Shown here: positions 29,201-38,400 of the stretch, in pieces
How positions within the stretch are numbered: the stretch's first letter is position 1
Layout: each line of letters opens with the position of its first letter
NCBI RefSeq assembly: GCF_000485595.1
Contig: NW_014577876.1
Span: forward strand, 77,160 to 118,878
Direction of reading: 5' to 3'
DNA from: Priapulus caudatus
Lineage: Eukaryota > Priapulida > Priapulimorpha > Priapulimorphida > Priapulidae
DNA: 41,719 nt
Translations under genes and position numbers: made by a program
The notes under the pieces: generated by a model
Database searches by the model: none
What the model saw: only the letters and a program-made list of their open reading frames with translations
Told to the model about the DNA's origin: nothing

Positions 29201-32200
29201 ATAATTAAAAAATAATAATTTTTATTCAGATAATTAAATGATTTGCATCACCACAGGGAGGGCCGCCGCCTCCACGCTTGCACTTGCCCGCCTCATTGCC
29301 GCTGTCTTTCGGCCATCAGATTTTGCGCCCCCGACGCCCTAGACCGCAGGCGGTCGCGCGTGTTCCTGCCGCCCTTTCTCGTCCCGGCCTTTCGCCCCCC
29401 CGGCCCGCGGCCGTGGTCCGCCTGCGACCTCATTGCAATCAAAGCACAATTTTGATGATCTTCTTGTTGTTGTTAATGCTGTGCATAGTTCATATGCACT
29501 CGTTTGATGAGCGTGATTACCGGAGTAGCATCAGGAAGTAAAACAAGTATGAACTTCGCTCAACTGTGTCCGTGTGTGTAACTCGTTGTTAATAGTTTAT
29601 GAATGATGAGAATTATATCGTATTTATATCTAGACAAGGATAAAGAAAGCCGGTGGACGAGTGACGGCAGAAGGTAGAGTGAACGGCGGGCTCAACCTTT
29701 CTCGGGCCATTGGTAGGTGGCAGCACTTGTCTGCAAATGTGCTGCTTATAATACTGCAGAAACGTACTCGGTTTGCATGATTTAATTTGATATGGCCTCG
29801 GCGCAGTTTTAAATACCTATATAGGTATAACCATGAATTTTCACCAGTTCCAAAATATATGAGTATACCAATAATTATTGTGGTAATTGGTGCAGTGTTA
29901 GTGCTAATGTTTAGTGTGCATAATAGTAAATTTAATCGGTTATTAATGAAATTTAATCTACTACTGTCACAGTTGGTAGGGTAATGTATTGTAATGCACT
30001 ACGTTTTCTCGGTATTCAGGTGATCACGCATACAAAAAGAACAAAAAACTTGCACTGAAGGACCAAATGATCACGTCACTGCCAGACATTAGGACACTAT
30101 CTATATGTGAAGATGATGAATTCATTGTTGTCGCATGTGACGGCATATGGTACGTGTAGTATGGCATGTAGTGCACTGTTTATACACTTTGAGGGGCATT
30201 TTAAGACCTCACTTGCATATTACAGGGTGCGAAATTAACGCGAGTCGGGAGTCAAATACTCCCTGATTTACTGTCGGACTCCCTGATTTGACATATCCAG
30301 GAATCCGTATGACTCCCTGAAAATTCTGCTATACTAACTAGTTTATTCCAGAGCACGGCCTCGCGGAATTACCGTATTTTTTCAGCAAATGTTTAATTTT
30401 GAACTTCTTGACTACGGACTCCCTCATTGTGCTGTGGACTCCCTCTTTTTGAGGGCAGGGAGTCCAGCCCGTTGAACTCCCTTGTTCAAAAGTTAATTTC
30501 TACCCCTGATATTAGGTTCAGATAATAGTATATTCATCTGATGTTTGTATGTACAACAAGAGGTCAAAGAGTACTAACAGAGTTCAAAATGTAATAAAAC
30601 TAAATATAATTGCAAATAGATTCACACGGGCAATTTTTTAAATCAGTTAAAATTGCTTGCTTAAATAATTCTGTAGACTTTGTACAGAAGATGGGCATTA
30701 ATTAGCAGGGGAAGGGTCATTAGTGTTTTTAAAGTGATGAGCACAGCAATAGGCATCGCTACTGGTTTTGCAGATGACGAGGAAGACAAGGCTGCTTTGT
30801 TTGAAGAAGCCACCATGCCCCTTGAGGAACTCCTGGCTCGCTACGGGGGAAGTGCTGAGCTGCAATCAAAGAAGGTTGGTGCTTATGTACTGTTGCACAA
30901 CCTTGCGTTAACTATCAGTGACAGTAGGACTTGCATTGATACTGCAGGTTGTCTACCGGTTTTCCAGCAGTCGACGGCCTGGAACCTCTTATGGTCCAGA
31001 CAGTTTTACAGTCATGGAATTTCAAATTTACCTTAAAAATTTGAATTTTTAATTGAATTTTTAATTTTTAATTTGAATTTAAAAAATTTGAATTTCAAAA
31101 TTACACTTCCTGCGATTGTAGTCTATTTTGCCACCTACTATGATGTGATAGTGGTAGTAGTTAGGGTTAGGGTGCTGTCATTTAATCTTGTTTATAAGTG
31201 AAAGCTGACGCGTGCTGGTACACACACATCTGGTATGCACACACATCTCTGGTTTAGTACTTAATCTGGTAAAATCTAGGGAATGTTCTGTATCTATATT
31301 TACTACGTAACATACGTATGCAGGCAGCAATGGTGCCAGCTATTAATATCAATAAAAACACATTAACCTGTAACATAATTAATAAACTGTACTTACTGGA
31401 GATAGTGCTGAAACGACATTAGTACTCAACTTGTTCTAGTTTTGCATAAAAATTATAATGAAACATGAAGTATGACACTGCAGTATGCTAATTATGTGCT
31501 AATTCAACAACTGCGCGTTTTGCTCCGCCGACTTCCTTAAACAGTTCGTTTTCCGCAATTAACACGACGCGCCGTTTTTCGTTCCAGATGAAAAATCTCC
31601 AGGGCCTCTCCCAGGTGAAATCACCGATGCTGCGAGGAAAGCAACCGTTTCCCGGCGACAACGACGAGGGCGAAGCCCAGCTCCACAACGGCTCTGAAGA
31701 GATGGACGGCTGCATCCGCGAGTCAAAGGGCAAGGGCAAGGGCAAGAGGTCAAAGGTCGCCGACGTGAAAGCCGCGGGAGACAGCGAGGTCGCTGAGGTT
31801 AAGGCCGAGGCGAGCGAAGAAGCAAAACCGGAGACGGACGACGGTGAATCGGAGACGAAGCTCGCAGACTGCCCGGCCGTCGCCGGCGGCGACCAGCCTG
31901 ACTCGACCAGCGCCGAGTGTGAGGCGGCGCCGCCGAGCGCGGTCGCCGGAGATTCGTCGTCGAAGGAAGCTGAGAGCAACTGCGAGGACGCGGCGAAAGC
32001 CGACGAGAAAGCGGAGGAGACACCGGCGCCCTCGTCTAGCGTCGCGCAAAAGTCTGAGGCGAAAGACAGCGGCAATGAGGCGGCAAGTGCAAGCGTGGAG
32101 GCGGCGCCCTCCTGTGGTGAGCAATCACTTTAATTATTGAAATAATAATATATATTTTTTAAATATTAATATAATTAAGTAATATTATATTTTTGTTATA

Positions 32201-35200
32201 TTTGCAGTGTTGTTGTGATCGGTTTGGTTCTTTTGCACAGAGAGCAGTGTAAAATTGCCCACCATTATGACATCCATGTTAGAAGGTAGTATAGCAGATT
32301 TAAAATTTCACCATCTAGCACTGACAACAAGTGCCGTGATTGCTTTCTTACTTCTTGTAGTGCGCCTACATAACGACTAAATTAACCAGTGTAACCCACC
32401 ATAGCAACCTCGTCTGGCATGCCTCCTGTCTTTTCCCCATAAATCTCATGGAGTGTATGTATAAGCGGACTCATAAGGTGCACATTCACTTGTCTTTTAG
32501 TTTCAGCGAGCTCTGCTGATGCCGACGAAGGTGCTTCCAAAACAGGCCAGCGATCAGCTGCTAAGACTATCAGGGATATGATTCTTAAAGCTGTGGCTGA
32601 GGCTGGGGGAGACGACGAAGACGAAGACGAAGAATTTGTGCCCGAAGGCTAAGGCAGAGGAGGAAAGGATGATGAGATGAGGATGACCGATGAGGAGGCA
32701 AAAGACGATTGGATCGGGCGACGAAGAGGTAAGATTAGTGTAAGTTAAAACTGAATGTTCTTCCACATGTTTGATTGTCCTTCAAGGAATTACAGAAAAC
32801 TGCTGACTATACACAGTACTTATAACTAAACTAAACAGTCAGTGTATTTAAAAATTTATGTGACCAGCTATAAGTCAAAAGCAATTAAATAGGGTTATGT
32901 ACTCTTCTCTGTTTGGTAGTCAGCCATCACAGTTCCTATTTTACTGTGGTATAATTTCTGTGGTTTTTTCTGTGTTTATTTCCTGTGGTTTTTTTCTGTG
33001 CGTTATTTTCTGTGGTTTCTCCATAGTTGATGAGGAGATGCGCAAGAAGAAAGAGGAGATGGAGGGCAGAAGAAGAAGAAGAGTGAGGATGAGACGGAGA
33101 CGGTGAAGAAGCCGGCTGTGTTTCATGCAGACAGAGAAATATGGTATATATGTTTTAGCAGGTCATTTTTCCATTATCTAATCAGATAGCGTGTTATCAG
33201 ATGATACAACTCACTTAGCAATGGTCCTCAGTGTTCAAAGTCTGACAGGAGGCCCACTTTTCTGTTGGTCATTCTGTTGTTGAAGTGGTCGTGTGATGGT
33301 GTTTTAATCTTATATCTGGCAAGCAAATAAGATTTGATTAAATAATTTCATGCGTTATATGGCTGTATAAATACAGCGTTGTAATGGTGGCAGAGCATGT
33401 ACACTGACCTGAGATTGACCGCTCTGGTCTCGAGGCAACGGGTGATTTTTTCATTCCAAAACAACTATATATAATATATATATATATAATATACATGCAA
33501 GAGCTAATTATAACCTAGAGTGTACTAACGAGAAAAACGGGAAAATAGTCTTTTTCACGACTACATTATTCTACTTTGCCTGCGAGTTTCTAGAATAATT
33601 TTATTGGTATTGTCATTAAGCAGAATTCTTTGCTCTCTAAACAAGGACCAACCGCTTGTCAATACGAATACTTCCTAGGCTTAGATATTGCCGCCTCCTA
33701 AGCCTCCCCTCCCACATGCCTGCACACGGCCTCGCATCCAGCTTATTCAGCAAGCCCTAAACGCTCTAAGGTTGCTTCGCTTGAGAAGTTCGCGTTTTTC
33801 CGCGCATAATTTTAGGACATGATTTTCGAGGTGCAGTGACTTTCCGGATGAGGTGCAGGGTGGAGGTGACTTTCAAGGGCATCGCCTATGCGCACTTATC
33901 TCCATTATGCTTTCGCTAGCACGGCTAAATGCCCGTTCATGTGGAGGGCAAATGCTTTTCTTAATTAAGGTCTCTGGACAACCACAGCTCAGTACTATAT
34001 AGTGTAGTACAAGTACCAAATTGGATGTGACATCATATTATCAGCGCTCCAAGCGGGCGACGGAAAACGATAGCCAAAATCTTAGAGGGTTTAGGTTGCT
34101 GAATAGCTGAGGATGCAGGACCCGTGTGAGGCATGTGGAGGTGGAGTTTAGGAGCCAAATCTCAGCCTAGGAGTATCGTATGACAAAGCGGTCGTTGGTA
34201 CCTTGTTTTAGAGAGCAAATGAATTCTGCTAATGCAATACCATAAAATTATTTCTAGACCTCGCAAGGCAAAGTAGAATTAATCATGTCCTGAAATAGCA
34301 CTATTCTTCCCGTTTTTCGTTGTACACTCTAGGTATTATTAGTCTTTTGATATTACATAGGTATCGTTATCAATTAAATCTCATTTGTTAGCCATACTGA
34401 ATGTTTTAGGTGGTGTATGACTTGAGTGAGGGTGTGAGAACAGAACGCATTATCGTTTTTCAGCCGGAATGGACAGCGCGTTGTCCGGCCGTCGTTGTCC
34501 TCATACACGGAGAGACGAGCTATACGTCGCTAACGCCTGGAGACAAGCCGCTGCGTGCGCGGCTGTGCCGCGCGGGTAAGGCCATCGCGACATGTCGGCT
34601 GCGATCACAACGGAGCCGGAGATGAGCTGGAGAAGGTATGTGTTGCATGCGGACACGTAGCCATTCCGCGAGTTGGCCTACTCGCCATTCGGCCTAACAC
34701 CCATTTCTGCCTACGTCCCATTTCGCCTGCTCCCCATTTCGAACTCACTCCAGAAATCGCAATATTCCATTTCGCCTACTCCCATTTGTACATTTCCCAT
34801 GTACTCTCATAATGTATGTTCTCAATTATTGTGTCTCGCATTTTTGTCAAGGCTTGTGTTCTCATTATTTGTACGCTATGGCTTTCTTATGGTTTCTGTT
34901 AGTCTTATCTATGCCAATCAAAAACCATATTTTATTATTTATAATGATTATTTAGTGAACAAACCCGATCGTAGACGAAATTGTGGAATGGCCGTTAGAT
35001 TTGAAACGCAGGACGAATTGGGAGTTGGCGAAAATGGTGTAGTCAACTGGAATTTTGGCTGTAGGTGAATGGAATTTAACGCGTAGGTGAAATGGGAGTA
35101 GGCCAACGCGGAATAAACAGGAACTGTGTTCGCGAATTACGCACTGCCTCCTGCGCTATTACTCTACCTCCGATTTCTCCGTAAGACTGCTGGACGTCTG

Positions 35201-37140
35201 TTTAGTTGCGGCGTCGTTAGTGTTCAGACAGGTCACGCGCTCGGGCTGGTACATTTTGCAAGTTACAAGTTAAGCAAAATACAAGTTGTTTTGTTCATCC
35301 TTGTTGTTGTTAATGCTGTGCAATAGCGCTCATATGCCACTCGTTTGCATGAGCCGGTGATTTACCGAGTACAGACATCAAGGCAAGTAATAACAAGTAT
35401 GAATCTTCGCCTCAAACTGTGCGCTGGTAAGCTCGTTCGTTAATAGTTTATGATATGAGAATTATATCGCGTATTTATAATCAGATGCAAAGCGATAAAG
35501 AAAGCCGGTGGACGCGAGTTGACGGCCGAACGCTAGATGAACGCGCGGCCTCAACCTTTCTCGGGCGATTGGTAAGGGTGGGCAGCACTTAGTCTGCAAA
35601 TGTGCTGGTTATAATACTGCAGAAAACGTACTCGGTTTTCATGATTTAATTTGAGTATGCGCCTCGGCGCAGTTTCAAATACCTATAATACGGTGCTTTG
35701 TGTAACCATGCAATCATGTTTCACCAGTTTCAAAATATATGAGTTATACGCCATATTATTTTAGGTAATTGGTGCTTTGTTTAGTGTGCATTAAATTAAT
35801 CGAATCGAATGAATTTTAATCTTACTACTGTCACAGTTCGGTAGGTATTGTATTGTTGCACTACGTTTTCTCAGGCGTTTACAGAGATCACGCTTACGAC
35901 AACAAACTTTGCCACTGGGACCAATTGTCACGTCCACTGCCAGACATTGAGACACTATCTATATGTGAAGTGATAATTCTTGTTGTGGCTGGTATGGTTA
36001 CGTGTAGATTGCTGCTAGTGCACTGTTTTACACTTTGAGGGCATTTTAGACCTCACTTGCATATTACCAGGCGTGCCAAAATATAACTGCGAGTCGGAGA
36101 TTCAAAATACTCCCTGACTTTACTGCGGACTCCCTGATTGACATATCCAGCCGAATCCGTATGATCCTTCGAAAATTCTAGCTATACTAACTAGTTTTAT
36201 CCAGAGCACCGGCCTCGCGGAATTACGTATTTTTTCTAGCAAAGCTTTAATTATTTGAACTTCAGACTACGGACTCCCTCATTGTGCTGTGGACTCCCTC
36301 TTTTTGAAGGCAGGGAGTCCAGTTTATTGCACTCCCTTGTTCAAAAGTTAATTTCTACCCCTGATATTAGGTTCAGTCAGTTACTACTTAAATTGTTTAC
36401 GTCACGAATTTTCTATGGTGTATATTTGTAAAAAATGTTGCCATTTTTTTACATTAAAAGTAAGTACTAACCTACGGGACTAAATCTATCGTCAAATTCT
36501 TACTTGATAAGACTTTCTCAACTAGTTAAAAATCCAAAAAACCTGGACGATTTGATATTATTATCCTGACATTAATTGCTTGCTATGTGCTATGTATGAG
36601 TCACGTTTTACTTTTAGTATTTACGGTGACGTAATCACTTTAATGCATTTCCTTTCAATTATGGTATCTGTCTGTTTGGTTGAAGCTTTAACCTTTTTGA
36701 GTGTAGTACTGATATCTTTCACGTGTATGGTTTTGGCTTTATTACCGTGCCGTTTGTTTCTGTGCAGGAATTCTATGACCAGCCAAGAAGTCGTCGACTT
36801 CATTAAGGAAAAATTCAAAACCAACCTGGGGAAATTAGCTCCAACTTGTGAAAACGTAAGTTAAACTGAACTACAGCTTTAGGCAATGGTCCACCTCATT
36901 TTCATTCGCTACGCATGTCGTAACGTATAAAATCGTGCGTGCATTAGCTGCCACGCCTTCACTTTATGTTCGCCTCATTATAATACCACTTGTAGACCAC
37001 ATCATATACATTGCGACATGCGTAGTGAATGAAAATGAGGTGTACCATTGTGCTGGTGCATAACCGTTCCTGTTAAGACTATCATGAAGACTAATTACCT
37101 TCGCCCAACGGAGTTGGAGGAGGTTATGTGATCGTGTGTT

Positions 37141-37173
<33 letters not shown>

Positions 37174-37848
37174 TAGTGTGTTCGTGTGTTCGTGTGTTCG
37201 TGTGTTCGTGTGTTCGTGTGTTCGTGTGTTCGTGTGTTCGTGTGTTAGTGTGTTCGCGCGATTGGTATTAGCGCGTCGAGTCAAGCCAGCCAGCCAGTCA
37301 GCCACAGCCAGCTCCAGCAGCAGTCAGCAGCAGCCAGCAGCGAGCGGCGAGCCAGCTCTTAACACATACATCGGTATATCGTGGGTTATTCGTGTGTTCG
37401 TGAGTCGTATGGCCTATGTCGCTGGCGGAGGTATGCACTCTCCATGAGTGTCCTCTGTCTAGTTTTGTTTCTGAGAATCGGCCGCAGCTCGCAGCACCAT
37501 TACCGGCGCATAACCACCACCCCCGGTCGACGCGGCACGTTCGCTGCATGCGCTGTTTGTTTATTTCAGCTGTTCGATGCTTGCATCGCTTCGGACACTT
37601 CGGGCGACGGCACCGGCTGCGACAACATGACCACGATCATCGTGACCTTCAACCACGCGAAGCTGCGCGCGGTCGCCGCGCGACGCAACGGCAAGCGGGC
37701 GTCCGTTGAGGCTGACAGCAACGACGAGAAGCGAGCGCGGAGCGGCGGCGACGACGAGAGAAAGCGGCTGAAGAAGGAGGCGGAGGAGGAGGAGGAGAAG
37801 GAGGCGGAGGCGGCCGCGGAGGCACCGGCTACTCTCGTAAAGAGTTAG
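17120..37848 (+). CDS. PPM1G: PPM1G, nuclear PP2C serine/threonine phosphatase, multi-exon and scrambled
   Basis: Clean exons 1-7 (17120-23417), 8 (displaced, 15382-15537), 9-10 (29634-30149) and 11-12 (36768-37848) join in consistent phase to about 687 residues. It is a metal-dependent Ser/Thr phosphatase. The N-terminus MGAYLSEP has the Gly2 typical of this family (myristoylated in relatives). Metal and catalytic motifs are present: [58 protein letters not shown]. As in human PPM1G (546 residues from memory) a long acidic, low-complexity insert splits the catalytic domain; here it is longer. A basic, Lys/Arg-rich tail may be nuclear-targeting. Family members act on spliceosome and chromatin proteins. 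The gene is divergent from NRBP1. The region 23.45-36.4 kb contains duplicated, inverted and error-rich copies. Confidence 0.93.
17231..18279 (+). other. PPM1G intron 1
   Basis: No coding evidence beyond a 92-codon ORF without recognisable family. It holds a 12-bp-arm hairpin (17381-17411) and a segment (about 17960-18060) repeating TTACGAG/CTCGTAA words, possibly another small element. Confidence 0.5.
17381..17411. repeat. GTGTCACTGTCA hairpin
   Basis: Perfect 12-bp arms (GTGTCACTGTCA / TGACAGTGACAC) around a 7-base loop, built from overlapping GTCAGT/ACTGAC words. Confidence 0.9.
18280..18349 (+). CDS. PPM1G: PPM1G exon 2
   Basis: [20 protein letters not shown] then GHG; human [24 protein letters not shown]. 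It contributes metal-binding Asp residues. Acceptor GTTACAG, donor GTAAAC. Confidence 0.97.
18350..18995 (+). other. PPM1G intron 2
   Basis: AT-rich intron; I see no repeat or coding feature in it. Confidence 0.6.
18996..19184 (+). CDS. PPM1G: PPM1G exon 3
   Basis: [33 protein letters not shown] and VDDDEEE; human EVALYCAKYLPDIIK and KALEDAFLAIDAKL. The start of the acidic region is at its 3' end. Confidence 0.96.
19216..19570. mobile_element. GGAGTCC-word MITE, copy b
   Basis: Same termini and words as copy a; AATATA follows the right end, but no abutting duplication is seen on the left. Contains an extra GCGGACTCCCT unit. In PPM1G intron 3. Confidence 0.75.
19598..19940. mobile_element. 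GATGGTCC-word MITE
   Basis: Termini CAGGGGTAGAAATAAGG and (complement) CAAGGGTCGAAATAAG resemble those of the GGAGTCC family, but the internal word is GATGGTCC/GGACCATC. Flanks GTCTTA and CTCTTA agree at 5 of 6. It lies 27 bases from the GGAGTCC element in PPM1G intron 3. Confidence 0.75.
20221..20321 (+). CDS. PPM1G: PPM1G exon 4 (copy 1)
   Basis: [20 protein letters not shown] then LARYGG; human [24 protein letters not shown]. Acceptor TTTTGCAG, donor GTTGGT. A near-identical exon is at 30774. Confidence 0.95.
20322..21018 (+). other. PPM1G intron 4
   Basis: Contains an AATTTAAATT-type inverted AT-rich tract (about 20458-20522) and otherwise nothing recognised. It is repeated with about 2-3 percent difference at 30875-31587. 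Confidence 0.6.
21019..21547 (+). CDS. PPM1G: PPM1G exon 5 (copy 1), Ala/Glu/Lys-rich
   Basis: One hundred and seventy-six codons of low-complexity acidic sequence (Glu, Ala, Lys, Asp, Ser) with a GKGKGKRSK basic patch. It corresponds in position to the acidic insert of PPM1G but shows no close sequence match, as expected for disordered sequence. Acceptor CGTTCCAG; the donor GTGAGC is duplicated by a transposon insertion. The GC-rich exon produces long spurious ORFs on both strands. Confidence 0.9.
21556..21997. mobile_element. hAT-like element inserted at the exon 5 donor
   Basis: Flanked by a perfect 8-bp duplication GTGAGCAA (21548-21555 and 21998-22005). Termini TAGTGGTGTAACG and (complement) TAGGGGTGCAACG. 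Interior words are variants of AACCGAAC/GTTTCGGTTC. It carries no transposase. Copy 2 of exon 5 at 32117 shows the single, empty GTGAGCAA. Confidence 0.88.
22382..22604 (+). CDS. PPM1G: PPM1G exon 6 (copy 1), acidic
   Basis: Starts [18 protein letters not shown], then [16 protein letters not shown], then an almost pure Asp/Glu run. Acceptor CTTTTAG, donor GTAAAA. The phase matches exons 5 and 7. Confidence 0.92.
22724..23220. mobile_element. GGTATCCC-word element with 5-bp TSD
   Basis: Termini CAGGGGTCGAAATT and (complement) CAGCGGTCGAAATTAG; flanked by CTAGC on both sides. The word GGTATCCC/GGGATACC repeats near both ends. The corresponding sites in copy 2 (about 32865) and in the inverted copy (about 28490) lack the element. 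In PPM1G intron 6. Confidence 0.82.
23309..23417 (+). CDS. PPM1G: PPM1G exon 7 (copy 1), acidic
   Basis: [20 protein letters not shown], then GLFMPDREM. Human PPM1G has the same poly-Glu run ending in MMVPGME just before the second part of the catalytic domain. Phase 0 end; donor GTATAT. Confidence 0.93.
23640..25850 (-). pseudogene. PPM1G: inverted, error-rich copy of PPM1G intron 7 to exon 10 (block A)
   Basis: Read on the minus strand this repeats intron 7 (about 25850-25450), exon 8 (about 25418-25260), exon 9 (about 24530-24420), exon 10 (about 24013-23880) and part of the GGAGTCC element (about 23757-23648). All exons carry frameshifts or base errors. Unlike the other copies its intron 7 lacks the fold-back element at about 25523. 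Probably not a functional gene; likely gap-fill or a true inverted duplication. Confidence 0.8.
24170..24318 (+). repeat. poly-G runs inside inverted block A
   Basis: Several G runs of about 8-18 bases. The corresponding direct sequence (about 29720-29890) has no such runs, so they are insertions, probably sequencing or consensus errors. Confidence 0.85.
26104..26128. other. assembly gap of 25 N
   Basis: A run of 25 undetermined bases between inverted blocks A and B. Confidence 1.
26314..26742. mobile_element. CCCATTTCGCC-word element in inverted block B
   Basis: Both ends read CAGTTGGCCTACTCCCATTT in opposite orientation, and variants of CCCATTTCGCCTAC recur throughout. CAG terminus suggests a hAT-like element; no target duplication is visible, possibly because of sequence errors. 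Confidence 0.65.
27043..27881. mobile_element. fold-back transposon with arms of about 270 bp
   Basis: Termini TCAAGAGCTAATAATACC / ...TATTAGCTCTTGA begin inverted arms of about 270 bp (27043-27310 and about 27605-27881) around a 300-base core with no coding sequence. Flanks TGTATA on both sides are compatible with a short target duplication. Another copy is at 33497-34350, and the site is empty at about 25523. Family not recognised. Confidence 0.8.
29634..29712 (+). CDS. PPM1G: PPM1G exon 9 (clean)
   Basis: [20 protein letters not shown] then NLSRAIG; human [27 protein letters not shown]. Acceptor ATCTAG, donor GTAGGT. This is a core PP2C motif. Confidence 0.96.
30020..30149 (+). CDS. PPM1G: PPM1G exon 10 (clean)
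   Basis: [43 protein letters not shown]; human [23 protein letters not shown] and FMVIACDGIWN. The ACDG Asp is a metal ligand in this family. Acceptor ATTCAG, donor GTACGT. Confidence 0.96.
30223..30508. mobile_element. GGAGTCC-word MITE, copy c (6-bp TSD)
   Basis: Same family as copies a and b, with perfect flanking ATATTA on both sides. It lies just after exon 10 and just before the junction to the second PPM1G copy. Confidence 0.82.
30774..30874 (+). CDS. PPM1G: PPM1G exon 4, second copy
   Basis: Identical protein to the first copy, with the same splice sites. Whether it is used depends on whether the duplication is real. Confidence 0.7.
31588..32116 (+). CDS. PPM1G: PPM1G exon 5, second copy
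   Basis: Same 176 codons with two visible amino-acid changes (Leu to Ser in DSLSKE; Ala to Val in SASAEAA). The donor GTGAGC is intact and without transposon, so this is the pre-insertion arrangement. Confidence 0.72.
33497..34350. mobile_element. fold-back transposon, second copy in intron 7
   Basis: Same element as at 27043-27881, in opposite window orientation, with many small indels. Confidence 0.75.
34670..35107. mobile_element. CCCATTTCGCC-word element, second copy in intron 8
   Basis: GTTGGCCTACTC near the left end and its complement GAGTAGGCCAAC-like sequence near the right end, with internal word repeats; error-rich. Confidence 0.6.
36068..36363. mobile_element. GGAGTCC-word MITE, copy d
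   Basis: Counterpart of copy c after the second exon 10, with flanking ATATTA and several indels in its left half. Its right half (from about 36270) is clean and leads into intron 10. Confidence 0.78.
36768..36855 (+). CDS. PPM1G: PPM1G exon 11
   Basis: [16 protein letters not shown], then KLAPTCEN; human [16 protein letters not shown]. Its one-base start completes the Trp codon of ACDGIW. Acceptor TGTGCAG, donor GTAAGT. Confidence 0.96.
37136..37260 (+). repeat. (GT)n and GTGTTCGTGT decamer array
   Basis: A GT run followed by about eight copies of a ten-base unit GTGTTCGTGT in PPM1G intron 11, then an AGCC/CAGC-rich stretch (about 37278-37342). Confidence 0.92.
37570..37848 (+). CDS. PPM1G: PPM1G exon 12 with stop
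   Basis: [35 protein letters not shown], then a charged Lys/Arg/Glu tail ([19 protein letters not shown]) to [10 protein letters not shown] is the last PP2C motif. The tail's basic clusters resemble a nuclear localisation signal. Acceptor TATTTCAG. Confidence 0.97.
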   Translation: MFDACIASDTSGDGTGCDNMTTIIVTFNHAKLRAVAARRNGKRASVEADSNDEKRARSGGDDERKRLKKEAEEEEEKEAEAAAEAPATLVKS

Positions 37849-38400
37849 GTGGCGTCGCGACGACGTTGTTGTTCGAGGGGAGAAGCTGTAGCTGAAGAGG
37901 GAAGAAGCTGAGGTTGTGGTTGCCACTGGTTACCGCGCTGCGCGGGGGACCCGGGAGGTGATCCGTGTCGCCTCTCCCCAGCGCGTTGCCGTGGCGACCG
38001 TAACGAGGGATCTCGTCACGAGTAATTCGACCTCGGCGCGGCGACGCGGGGGACCCGTGGTTGAACGACGAATACGAATAGCTTCTACACACGCGACGCT
38101 CGCTCGCCTAATCTCAGATGCGAGTGTTATCTCGCGGTAGAGGGACCAGGCGGGTGGGCAGGCCGTGGGCCCGCTCCTCGCATCTTTCGCCCCCGGGTTT
38201 CGTCGAGTCTCCTATCTGCGTTCTGAGTAGAGAGACGCGACCGTAGAAAACGTAACGCGGCGTGTGTTATTCCGCCGACGGCTGTCACCACTAGCACTAC
38301 CGTCGGCTCCCGTGCCATCTATCGGACTCTTGAGTATCAAGCGGCGACGTAATGTAGACGCCTGCGCTGCCGAGGCACGTTCCTCGAGTAGCATGGGCGA
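37849..38400 (+). other. CpG-rich 3' flank of PPM1G
   Basis: GC- and CpG-rich sequence, probably 3' UTR. Open frames exist on both strands (the longest, 172 codons, is minus 38212-38730) but none shows a family motif. No AATAAA was found close to the stop. Confidence 0.4.

Larger units (their letters stand above)
26300..29450 (-). pseudogene. PPM1G: inverted, error-rich copy of PPM1G exon 5 to intron 8 (block B)
   Basis: On the minus strand: end of exon 5 (about 29440-29244), exon 6 (about 28850-28625), exon 7 (about 28345-28212), the fold-back element (27881-27043), exon 8 (about 26931-26775) and the CCCATTTCGCC element (26742-26314). Exon frames are broken by scattered single-base indels. 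The exon 5/intron 5 and intron 6 insertions of copy 1 are not present. Likely raw long-read sequence. Confidence 0.82.
30526..32600 (+). repeat. clean second copy of PPM1G intron 3 to exon 6
   Basis: From ATAATAGTATATTCATCTGA onward the sequence repeats 19968 onward with small differences. Exons 4 and 5 are intact. Differences are substitutions and whole-element presence or absence (the exon 5 donor element is missing), unlike the random indels after about 32.6 kb. Confidence 0.9.
32501..36000 (+). pseudogene. PPM1G: error-rich second copy of PPM1G exons 6-10
   Basis: Exon 6 starts clean at 32501 but runs into a stop after about 46 codons (GTGCCCGAAGGCTAA). Exon 7 (about 33027-33143), exon 8 (about 34464-34635), exon 9 (about 35484-35571) and exon 10 (about 35870-35996) are recognisable but have many one- or two-base insertions and deletions, equally dense in introns. 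Uniform indels that ignore coding constraint point to uncorrected reads rather than decay. Confidence 0.8.

Noticed and set aside
23640-29450. A separate minus-strand PP2C gene
   Set aside because: The two blocks together cover exons 5-10 only, overlap each other at exon 8, have broken frames and mirror PPM1G introns, so they are copies of this locus and not an independent gene.
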